A DNA stretch of 64,000 nucleotides from Rhizobium sp. LC145. Lineage in GTDB: Bacteria; Pseudomonadota; Alphaproteobacteria; Rhizobiales; Rhizobiaceae. The notes beneath the pieces are model-generated. The model saw only the letters and a list, made by a program, of their open reading frames with translations. It ran no database searches and was not told the origin of the DNA. A program made the position numbers and the translations under genes. The stretch lies in contig NZ_LBHV01000009.1 of NCBI RefSeq assembly GCF_001005825.1, positions 62,001-126,000 of the forward strand. Reading direction: 5' to 3'. Shown one piece after another: positions 8,589 through 15,606 of the stretch (positions are counted from its first letter, which is position 1; each line of letters opens with the position of its first letter).

Positions 8589-8635
8589 ATGCTTCGAACG
8601 GTCATCGCCGGTAGGCGAGCCGTCTTGGGAGAAAG

Positions 8636-9526
8636 TTATTTCTTGGTATAGACGCCCGGAACGATCGGCTGCTCGGCGGGGACTTCCTCGCCGGCAATGA
8701 CCTTGACGGCAGTCTCGACGGCGGTCTTGCCCATCTGATCGGGGAACTGCTGGATCACACCGACCATGACCGGATTGCTGTCGACGGCCTTGCGCGCCTC
8801 TTCCATTCCATCGAAGCCGATGACCTTGACCTGCTCTTCCAGTCCGGCTGCCTTGACGGCGACGGCTGCGGCAAGAGCGGCGTCGTCGCCGAAGCCGAAG
8901 ATACCGTTGATGTCGGGATTGGCCTGCAGCATGTTCTGCGCGGCGGCGAGTGCCTCGGCTCGGGTGATGCCGGTCTGCTGGGCGACGATCTTGACGTCCG
9001 GATGTTCGCCGATCGCCTTCTTGAACCCTTCGATGCGGTTCACGACGGACTGGACGGTCGGATAGTCGATGATCGCCACATTGCCCTTATCGCCGAGCTC
9101 CTTGGCCATCAGTTCGCCGGCCTTGACGCCGCCGGTGAAGTTATCGGTGCCGATATGCGAGGTAACCTTCACGCCTGCGGCCGGCACGTCGACGGTGATG
9201 ACCTTGATGCCTGCCTTCTCGGCCTTGGCGATCGCGGCCACGACGCCCTGGCTGTCGACCGGCGAGATGATGATGACATCGACGCCCTTGACAATGAAGT
9301 CTTCGACGTCGGCGAGCTGCTTGTTGAGATCCTGATTGGCGATTGAGACCTCGAGCGGAACGTTCTTGGCCTTGGCTTCAGCCGTCATCGCATTGGCGAG
9401 CTCGATATAGAAGGGATGCTGCTGCGTCAGGAGCGAGGCGCCGATGCCTTCCGCATAGGCTGCGGCTGCGGACATGGAAAATGCTGCGGACAGTGCGAGC
9501 GCAGCGGCGATTTTCTTAATGGACAT
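8636..9526 (-). CDS. Sugar ABC transporter periplasmic binding protein, RbsB type
   Basis: A 296-residue type-1 periplasmic binding protein. Residues 1-25 form a Sec signal peptide with a run of alanines and a cut after AYA. The mature part starts with EGIGASLLTQQHPFY and continues with VDVIIISPVDSQG, IGTDNF and VIGFDG, all typical of ribose, xylose and allose binding proteins. It is the promoter-proximal gene of the minus-strand operon. The ligand cannot be read from the sequence; the kinase and GatZ-like protein suggest a ketohexose or a hexitol. Confidence 0.88.
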   Translation of the reverse strand: MSIKKIAAALALSAAFSMSAAAAYAEGIGASLLTQQHPFYIELANAMTAEAKAKNVPLEVSIANQDLNKQLADVEDFIVKGVDVIIISPVDSQGVVAAIAKAEKAGIKVITVDVPAAGVKVTSHIGTDNFTGGVKAGELMAKELGDKGNVAIIDYPTVQSVVNRIEGFKKAIGEHPDVKIVAQQTGITRAEALAAAQNMLQANPDINGIFGFGDDAALAAAVAVKAAGLEEQVKVIGFDGMEEARKAVDSNPVMVGVIQQFPDQMGKTAVETAVKVIAGEEVPAEQPIVPGVYTKK

Positions 9527-9607
9527 ATTTCCTCCCCAGGAAAGATGGGCACGGGGCCTTTGATACTCTGCACCCGAGGCGGCCCTCCCAACCTCGAATG
9601 CGGTGGA

Positions 9608-9637
9608 GTATTAGAATATCAAGTTTACGCGTGTCAA
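9608..9637 (-). promoter_or_regulatory. Sigma-70-type promoter of the sugar operon
   Basis: Read on the minus strand, TTGACA (complement of 9632-9637) and TAATAC (complement of 9608-9613) are 18 bases apart. This lies 82 bases upstream of the binding-protein start. A near-palindrome overlaps the -35 box and part of the spacer. Confidence 0.5.
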
Positions 9638-9640
9638 CTT
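9621..9640. promoter_or_regulatory. LacI-type operator candidate over the sugar-operon promoter
   Basis: A 20-base near-palindrome with AAGTT and AACTT ends and a central CG step; 16 of 20 positions agree with the reverse complement. A CG centre is typical of LacI-family operators. It covers the -35 box, as expected for repression by the LacI protein encoded at the end of the same operon. Confidence 0.5.
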
Positions 9641-9791
9641 TTAAATATGTACGAGAAAAGAAAAATATGATCGCGAGCGAATTGTCATTAAAGTTTGCCG
9701 ATCCGGCACACTGGCAGGAGGCTGGGTGTTGCACACCGGTTTAATGAGGAAGGCTAGCGCGACCGGTGAGGCTTTTCCGGTGCGTTCGAGG

Positions 9792-10295
9792 CTATTCGGG
9801 CCGACCGAGACGGTTCTCGTCGTCGATCAAGGTGAGCAGTGCGGGAAGACTTTCACCCCAGGTCCAAAGAACGAGGTTCAGATCCTCTCTGGTTGCGCCG
9901 GGAGCGAAACTCCTGACGAGCAGGCCTTGATAGCCGGCGGCGACAAGCCGTCTGGCAAAACCCTGCGTTCTGGCTTCGCCACCTGATTTCATCTGATCGC
10001 GCCATGTCGCGTCTGAGATCGCGGCGGCACCCATTCCTTCGGCCTGAAGGGCATCTTCGTCGCGGCCGTCGAAGACGCGCTCGAAAACAGCTTCATATGA
10101 GACCAGTGTCGTCGGCTGCAGATTGCCGACCTGATTGGCTTCGCGCAACGCTGTAAGAACCGACAGGGAGGTATAGAGCGCCGGCATTCCCTTGGGGTTG
10201 AACCGGCCGCCGTAAAGTTCCGCTCCACGGCCTAAGAGCGGCTGCCGCGCATAGACCGGGTTCAGCGCCCGGTAGAGTTTTCCTTCATATCGCAT
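9792..10295 (-). CDS. RES-domain toxin (NAD+-consuming), MbcT/Res family
   Basis: A 167-residue RES-domain protein. The three family residues are visible: Arg in KLYRALNP (and in GGRFNPKG), Glu in TALREANQ, and Ser in LLVRSFAPG. RES toxins remove cellular NAD+ by phosphorolysis or hydrolysis. Its start is nine bases behind the stop of the Xre-type antitoxin gene, the standard order of this toxin-antitoxin class. In resting cells the antitoxin would hold it inactive. Confidence 0.85.
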   Translation of the reverse strand: MRYEGKLYRALNPVYARQPLLGRGAELYGGRFNPKGMPALYTSLSVLTALREANQVGNLQPTTLVSYEAVFERVFDGRDEDALQAEGMGAAAISDATWRDQMKSGGEARTQGFARRLVAAGYQGLLVRSFAPGATREDLNLVLWTWGESLPALLTLIDDENRLGRPE

Positions 10296-10304
10296 CGGCC
10301 AGGG

Positions 10305-10655
10305 CTATGCATGAACGCCGGCATCGACCGCGTCGATATAGTCGAGGACCTCGTCAGCGCGTCCATCGCGAACCAGCTGCATGGCGGTCTGGCCGGAGAA
10401 GCCGGGCAAGGGCTCGGAGCGGTACCAAGCATAGGCCATCAATGCAGAGCCGAAGCGCGGCTCGACCTTGTTGACGACCTCGACCATCTCGCGCAGGCGC
10501 CGTTGCGTCTTGCCGGAGCGGATGCGGTCCTTGCGTTGGATAGCGTCCTTGCCGAGCCCGGTGGTACGGGCGATTTCCTCGCTTGTCGTCCGGAAAGCAT
10601 CCGCAATCTTGCGTGGCGCGAAGAGCCCGTCGTCTGCATATTGGGCGAGACCCAT
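10305..10655 (-). CDS. Xre/MbcA/ParS-type antitoxin (DUF2384)
   Basis: A 116-residue antitoxin. The N-terminal part is Xre-like (GLFAPRKIADAF, then TSEEIARTTGLG) and the C-terminal part is the MbcA/ParS toxin-binding domain: RFGSALMAYAWYRSEPLPGF followed by TAMQLVRDGRADEVLDYI. I set the start at ATG 10655, which has GGAG eight bases upstream; a TTG at 10682 would add nine residues. It sits directly upstream of the RES toxin. A clean 18-base palindrome lies 34 bases upstream and is its likely autoregulatory operator. Confidence 0.82.
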   Translation of the reverse strand: MGLAQYADDGLFAPRKIADAFRTTSEEIARTTGLGKDAIQRKDRIRSGKTQRRLREMVEVVNKVEPRFGSALMAYAWYRSEPLPGFSGQTAMQLVRDGRADEVLDYIDAVDAGVHA

Positions 10656-10994
10656 TTCTCTCACTCCATGTTCGATTGCCAATTATTATGACGTTATATA
10701 GCGTCAGTAATGGCGGAATTCAACTGAATCAGCGAAGGGCGGGAAAGAGCGGGTTCTCTAAGTCGGTTTCGACGCGGGTTAAATTCTGCAGCCACTTGTC
10801 CGGAGGCAAATCGGGGCGCGGTGTTGTCGGAAATTCCCTCTGAGGAAAATTGCACACGCGTACATTCTGTCATTTGGCTGTTATGCGGCGCCCGTAAATC
10901 AAGCCTCGTTGATGATCCTTTCAACGCTTCCGCGGCCCCGGCACGACCGATCTTTGCGGCCCGGAAGACACCGTTTTCTTCTCGGGGGTTGGCT
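10656..10994. other. Intergenic region between antitoxin and importer operon
   Basis: This 339-base region separates the divergent antitoxin and solute-binding-protein genes. It holds the antitoxin palindrome at 10689-10706 and a weaker LacI-like dyad TGCACACGCGTACA at 10851-10864 (10 of 14 positions symmetric, CG centre), which could serve the GDPD-LacI regulator. I see no convincing small gene; readings through it lack ribosome sites and family features. Confidence 0.4.
10689..10706. promoter_or_regulatory. Palindromic operator of the RES/Xre module
   Basis: TGACG and CGTCA arms flank an AT-rich centre TTATATAG; 16 of 18 positions are symmetric. The TATA-rich centre may double as the -10 region of the antitoxin promoter. 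Position and symmetry fit autorepression by the Xre antitoxin. Confidence 0.6.
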
Positions 10995-12341
10995 ATGACC
11001 GTTCTTTCAACATGCAAGTCCGTCACGCTCGCGGCCGTTCTGTTGGCCTCGACCGCCGCATTCGCGTCTGCCAAGGACGTGACCATTTCCGTCTGGTCGG
11101 GCGGTTCCGGACCGAACGACAACTACCGCGTCGATGCGATCGAGATCGCCGCCGGCCTGCTCGAACATGAAGCCGCCGTGCGTGGCGAAGAACTGAATAT
11201 CACCGTTCAGAAGACGCCCTATTCGGGCTGGGAGGAGTTCAAACAGGCCCTGACGCTTGCGGCCGAAGCCAAGAAGGCGCCGAACATCGTCGCCACCGGC
11301 CACGAAGACATCGGTCCCTGGGCACAGGCGGGTCTCATCGTGCCGGTCGAAGACTATATCGATCTCGATAGCTGGCCGATCAGCGACATCTATCCCAACC
11401 TGATGGAGATCTCGTCCTTCAACGGCGCTGTCTACGGCATACCGCAGGACGCCGAATCCCGACCGTTCTTCTTCTGGAAGCCTCACATGAAGGCGATCGG
11501 CTACAGCGATGCCGATATCGAAGCCCTGCCGGCCAAGGTCGAAAGCGGCGAATATTCGCTGAAGAACGTGCTGGAAGACGCCAAGAAGATGCAGGATGCC
11601 GGTCTCGTCCAGGCGGGCTACGGCTTTTATCCGCGCACCAACAACGGCCCGGACTATTGGCAGTTCTACACTTCCTTTGGCGGCGTGATGGAGGAGGAGG
11701 GCAAGCTCGTCTTCGACAAGGCCGCGATGGCCCGCACCTATCAGTATTTCGTCGATCTCGTCGCGGCCGGCGTCACCAAGAAGAACCATATCGGCATGCC
11801 GGGCGATCAATGGTGGGCGGAAGTCGCGTCCGGCAAGGCCGGCATCTGGCATGGCGGCACCTGGCACTATGCACGCCTCGTGAACCAGGAAGGCCTTAAG
11901 GACTTCTTCGGCAATGTGCAGTTCACGCTGATCCCGGCGGGCGAGGGCGGCAAGGCCAATACGCTCACCCACCCGCTGACCTATCTCCTGATGGCCGGCC
12001 ACGACGAGGAGACGACGCAGATCGCCGCCGATCTCGTCAAGATCGCGTCTGAACCGCGCATCAACGCGCTGCACGCCATCAAGTCCGCCCATCTCGGCAT
12101 TTCGGAAGCCGAGACGAAGGTCGATCTCTATGCTGCCGACCGCTGGGCGAGCGAGGCGACCGCCCGCCTGCTGCCGCATGCCAACGCCATGCCGAACAAT
12201 GCGGATTTCGGCAAATACTGGACGATCATGTGGAAGAATTTCGAAGCAAGCTGGACCGGCGCCAAGACGGTCGATGCTGCCGTCAACGATGCCGAGGCGG
12301 AACTGAAGTCGACGCTCGGCGACGCCATCATCATCCGCTGA
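10995..12341 (+). CDS. ABC transporter solute-binding protein, family 1 (Ugp/Mal type)
   Basis: A 448-residue binding protein. Residues 1-28 form a Sec signal (AAVLLASTAAFASA) and the mature protein begins KDVTISVWSGG. Longer readings upstream lack the signal, so ATG 10995 is used. The middle carries features of family-1 proteins such as UgpB and MalE, including IWHGGTWHYARL. It is the first of six plus-strand genes ending with a GDPD-LacI fusion and an inositol-phosphatase-like enzyme, so a glycerophosphodiester is the favoured ligand; a sugar remains possible. A hairpin at its stop codon separates it from the permease gene. Confidence 0.85.
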   Translation: MTVLSTCKSVTLAAVLLASTAAFASAKDVTISVWSGGSGPNDNYRVDAIEIAAGLLEHEAAVRGEELNITVQKTPYSGWEEFKQALTLAAEAKKAPNIVATGHEDIGPWAQAGLIVPVEDYIDLDSWPISDIYPNLMEISSFNGAVYGIPQDAESRPFFFWKPHMKAIGYSDADIEALPAKVESGEYSLKNVLEDAKKMQDAGLVQAGYGFYPRTNNGPDYWQFYTSFGGVMEEEGKLVFDKAAMARTYQYFVDLVAAGVTKKNHIGMPGDQWWAEVASGKAGIWHGGTWHYARLVNQEGLKDFFGNVQFTLIPAGEGGKANTLTHPLTYLLMAGHDEETTQIAADLVKIASEPRINALHAIKSAHLGISEAETKVDLYAADRWASEATARLLPHANAMPNNADFGKYWTIMWKNFEASWTGAKTVDAAVNDAEAELKSTLGDAIIIR

Positions 12342-12361
12342 CGCCGGCCGCGGGCGGCGTC
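12340..12361. terminator. Stem-loop between binding-protein and permease genes
   Basis: GACGCCG (12340-12346) pairs exactly with CGGCGTC (12355-12361) around an eight-base GC loop. It overlaps the stop codon of the binding-protein gene. It probably limits read-through or protects the upstream mRNA. Confidence 0.55.
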
Positions 12362-12402
12362 TTACTCCGCCGTCCGCCTGCTTTGCTTCCAGGGCTTTTT
12401 CC

Positions 12403-13704
12403 ATGAGAACATCGCGAACGCTCGGCCTCGTCATGATCGCGCCCGCGGCGATCATGATCCTGCTGTTCTACCTCATGCCGGTCATTCTCACCGGAGTCTT
12501 CTCGATGACCAATATGAGCACCGCGACGGGCATTTCCGGTGGCGCCTTTCAGGTCACGCAGGGCGCGGTGAACCGGCTGCGCACCGAAATGCCCGAGATC
12601 GCGGACGCCATTTCCGAACCGCGTTTCGTGATCGACGAGGCAGGCATCGCCGCGGTCGAGGCCGCCGGCCTTGCTTCGGCGATTGCCGCCGAGTTGCGGA
12701 CGGAGCATCTGGGGGAGGTTCATGCGTCCCGGCGCGAGGCGGAGCGGATGATCAAGGCTCTCAAGGAGCGGCCATCGACGCGTCAGACCAAGCAGATTTC
12801 GGACTTCTTCAATCGCTCGGTCATCAATACCCGCTTTGAAAGCCGGGAAGCGCTGATGGAAGGGCTGAAAAAACTCGGCGTGACGCTGACGCCCGAGCAG
12901 CAGGAGGCAATGGCGAGAGCCACCTATACCGGCTGGGTCTGGACCACCGATAATTTCCGGGTCATCGGCAATTCTCCCGATATGGCCCAGGTCTTTGTCA
13001 ACACCGCCTTCTATGTCGCGGTGACGCTGCTTCTGTTCAATGTCGGCTACGCGCTGTTCCTCGCCGTCACGACGCATTACATGCCGGCGACGACCGCATC
13101 CATCTTCCGGGCCATCTGGCTCCTGCCGCGCATCACGCCTGTCGTGATCTACGTGCTGATGTGGAAATGGCTCACCTGGGATAGCGGCTTCATCTCCATG
13201 TTCATGGGCCAGTTCGGCCATCCGCCCAAGAACTACCTGCTCGACAGTGCCTATAACGCCTGGTTCTTCGTGATCCTGATCAACGGCTTCATCGGCGCGT
13301 CCATGGGCATGCTGGTCTTCTCCTCGGCGATCAAGGCGATCCCCGAGGCGCAGTTCCATGCAAGCGAGGTGGATGGTGCCAGCCGCTGGCAGCAGATCCG
13401 CTATATCATCCTGCCGCAGCTTCGCTGGCCGATCCTGTTCGTGACCTGTTACCAGACGTTGTCGCTGCTCGCTTCCTTCAACGAAATCCTGCTTTCGACC
13501 CGCGGCGGGCCGGGGCGGGCGACCGAAGTGTGGTCGCTCGCCGCCTACCATACCGCGCTCCAGAACTATACCGGCAATCTCGAATACGGGCTTGGCGCCG
13601 CCATGGCGCTGGTCCTGGTGGTGATCGGTGTGATCCTCTCCCTCATCTACCTGCGCGTCTTCCGCTACGACACGCTGATCTCCAAGCCGTTGATCGAGGA
13701 TTGA
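12403..13704 (+). CDS. ABC permease with large MalF-like periplasmic insertion
   Basis: A 433-residue permease, well above the usual 290-310. Residues 8-34 form a first membrane segment. About 41-175 is a hydrophilic, helix-rich insertion with no membrane segment (for example SRREAERMIKAL and ALMEGLKKLGV). The ordinary permease body follows from VFVNTAFYVAVTLL, with the ATPase-contact loop EVDGASRWQQIRYIILP. MalF has a comparable P2 loop after an early membrane segment that touches the binding protein; this insertion may do the same. The stop overlaps the next start by one base (TGATG). Confidence 0.85.
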   Translation: MRTSRTLGLVMIAPAAIMILLFYLMPVILTGVFSMTNMSTATGISGGAFQVTQGAVNRLRTEMPEIADAISEPRFVIDEAGIAAVEAAGLASAIAAELRTEHLGEVHASRREAERMIKALKERPSTRQTKQISDFFNRSVINTRFESREALMEGLKKLGVTLTPEQQEAMARATYTGWVWTTDNFRVIGNSPDMAQVFVNTAFYVAVTLLLFNVGYALFLAVTTHYMPATTASIFRAIWLLPRITPVVIYVLMWKWLTWDSGFISMFMGQFGHPPKNYLLDSAYNAWFFVILINGFIGASMGMLVFSSAIKAIPEAQFHASEVDGASRWQQIRYIILPQLRWPILFVTCYQTLSLLASFNEILLSTRGGPGRATEVWSLAAYHTALQNYTGNLEYGLGAAMALVLVVIGVILSLIYLRVFRYDTLISKPLIED

Positions 13705-14549
13705 TGATGGCCCAAAAGCGCCGCACCTCCGCGAACTTTTCCAGCCTGCCGGTGATCCTGCTGCTTGGGCTCATCAGCCTGCCACTGTTGCTGATGTATG
13801 CCTATCTGTTCATCGATACTGTCACGGATTCTCAGGCAGGTTCGCTGGTCCCCAGCCAATTCACGCTGCGCCACTGGAGCTTCCTCTGGGAAACCAAGAC
13901 GGGCAAGCCGAACATCTGGCGCGTGACGTTCAACACCTTCATCTTCGCCAGCAGCATCACCGCGGTCATCCTCCTCGTTTCCTCGATGGCCGGCTATGTG
14001 CTGTCGCGCCTGAACGTGCCGGCGCGCGGCGTCTTCCTCGCAGGCGTCATGGTGCTGCACGCCTTCCCGTCTGTGACGCTGATCATCGCGATCTTCGTCG
14101 TGCTGCAGTGGATCGGGCTCTACAATTCGCTGATCGGGGTGATCCTGGTCAAGGCGGCGATCGATCTGCCGCTCGGCATCTGGCTCATGAAGGGTTTCTA
14201 CGACACCGTCCCCTGGGAGATCGAGATGGCCGGCCTGGTGGACGGCGCTTCGCGCTTCACGGTGTGGCGCAGGCTGGTGCTGCCGCAGATCAAGCCGGCG
14301 ATCATGGCGCTTGGCCTCTTCTCCTTCCTCACCGGCTGGAGCGAATTCATCCTGCCGCAGGTATTGGCGCCGGGGGCGCAGGTGCAGGTTCTGTCGGTCT
14401 ATCTCGCAGGCCTGATCGTCGACGACAACAATTTCGATTTCGGGACCTTCAAGGCCGTTGGCGTCTTCTACGTCGTGCCGGTCCTCATCCTCTACGTCTT
14501 CTTCCAGAAGCATCTCATGAACATCTACGGCGGAGGCACCAAGGGCTGA
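13704..14549 (+). CDS. ABC permease, MalG/UgpE type
   Basis: A 281-residue permease with about six membrane segments. The coupling loop reads EIEMAGLVDGASRFTVWRRL, ending in the usual LPQIKP. It starts at ATG 13704, overlapping the stop of the first permease, and its own stop overlaps the ATPase start (ATGA). This tight packing is typical of the membrane pair of a carbohydrate-uptake-1 importer. It has a normal length, unlike its partner. Confidence 0.88.
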   Translation: MMAQKRRTSANFSSLPVILLLGLISLPLLLMYAYLFIDTVTDSQAGSLVPSQFTLRHWSFLWETKTGKPNIWRVTFNTFIFASSITAVILLVSSMAGYVLSRLNVPARGVFLAGVMVLHAFPSVTLIIAIFVVLQWIGLYNSLIGVILVKAAIDLPLGIWLMKGFYDTVPWEIEMAGLVDGASRFTVWRRLVLPQIKPAIMALGLFSFLTGWSEFILPQVLAPGAQVQVLSVYLAGLIVDDNNFDFGTFKAVGVFYVVPVLILYVFFQKHLMNIYGGGTKG

Positions 14550-15604
14550 TGCGTATCCTGCTCGAAAAGTTTTCAAAAAGCTTCGGGTCTACCAAGGTTA
14601 TCGAGGACATGGATCTCGACGTCGGCTCCGGAGAGATGCTGGCTTTGCTCGGCCCTTCCGGCTGCGGCAAGTCCACCACGCTGTTTTCGATCTGCGGCAT
14701 CCATCGGCCGACTTCCGGCCGCATTCTCTTCGGCAACAAGGATGTCACCGACTTGCCGAGCCAGGAGCGCAATGTCGGCGTCGTCTTCCAATCCTATGCG
14801 CTCTATCCGCATATGACGGCTGCCGAGAATATCGGCTTTCCCCTGACGGTTCGGCGGGTGGCGACCGCGGAGATCAGGAAGCGGGTCGCGGAGATCGCCG
14901 CGCTCGTCCATATCGACAATCTGCTCGACAGGCGTCCATCGCAGCTTTCCGGCGGCCAGCAGCAACGCGTGGCGCTTGCCCGCGCGCTGATCCGCCGCCC
15001 GGACGTGCTGCTGCTTGATGAGCCGCTCGCCAATCTCGATGCCAAGCTGCGGCTCGAAATGCGCTCGGAAATCCGCCGGCTGCAGAAGGAGACGGGCATC
15101 ACCGCCATACTGGTCACCCACGACCAGGTGGAAGCCATGTCGATGTGCGACCGCATCGCCATCATGAAGGCGGGCGAGATCGTCCAGATCGCCACGCCGT
15201 CCGAAATGTATAACGATCCGCGCACGGCTTTCGTCGCCGGTTTCCTCGGCAACCCGCCGATCTCCTTCCTGAAAGGCACGGCGGAGCAGGGCGAATTCGT
15301 GCTTGGCGATGGCAGTATCAGACTGCCGCTTGCGGCCCTTTCCGGCATGCCGGACGGCACGCCGCTGATGCTTGGCGTGCGGCCGGAGCATTTCGGCAAT
15401 GGGGGCGATGTCCCGGTCACCGGACGGATTTCCTTCGCGGAGACGCAAGGCCGGGAAAACCTCTATGACGTGATGTTCGCGGACGGCTCGGTGCTGCGAT
15501 CGATCCAGCCGGTGCGCGGCGATCTGAAGCCGGGCGACGACGTGCGCTGGAACCTCGACAGCAAGGCGGCCTTCGTCTTTGCCGAAGACGGCCGGAGGCT
15601 CTGA
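14549..15604 (+). CDS. ABC ATPase, MalK/UgpC type
   Basis: A 351-residue ATPase. Walker A GPSGCGKST (about 36-44), Q-loop VVFQSYALYPHMT, signature LSGGQQQR, Walker B VLLLDEPLANLD and the switch histidine in LVTHDQVEAM are all present. The C-terminal third is the regulatory TOBE/OB part seen in MalK and UgpC (GVRPEHF, then GRISFAETQG). It is the only ATPase of the operon and would work as a homodimer. The GDPD-LacI gene starts three bases after its stop. Confidence 0.9.
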   Translation: MRILLEKFSKSFGSTKVIEDMDLDVGSGEMLALLGPSGCGKSTTLFSICGIHRPTSGRILFGNKDVTDLPSQERNVGVVFQSYALYPHMTAAENIGFPLTVRRVATAEIRKRVAEIAALVHIDNLLDRRPSQLSGGQQQRVALARALIRRPDVLLLDEPLANLDAKLRLEMRSEIRRLQKETGITAILVTHDQVEAMSMCDRIAIMKAGEIVQIATPSEMYNDPRTAFVAGFLGNPPISFLKGTAEQGEFVLGDGSIRLPLAALSGMPDGTPLMLGVRPEHFGNGGDVPVTGRISFAETQGRENLYDVMFADGSVLRSIQPVRGDLKPGDDVRWNLDSKAAFVFAEDGRRL

Positions 15605-15606
15605 CC

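Noticed and set aside
10694..11122. 142-codon minus-strand frame upstream of the importer operon
   Set aside because: It spans the toxin-antitoxin operator and the start of the binding-protein gene and has no family features.
11007..12455. 482-codon minus-strand frame opposite the binding protein
   Set aside because: Composition is that of a shadow frame, and the plus strand has a clear signal peptide and binding-protein fold.
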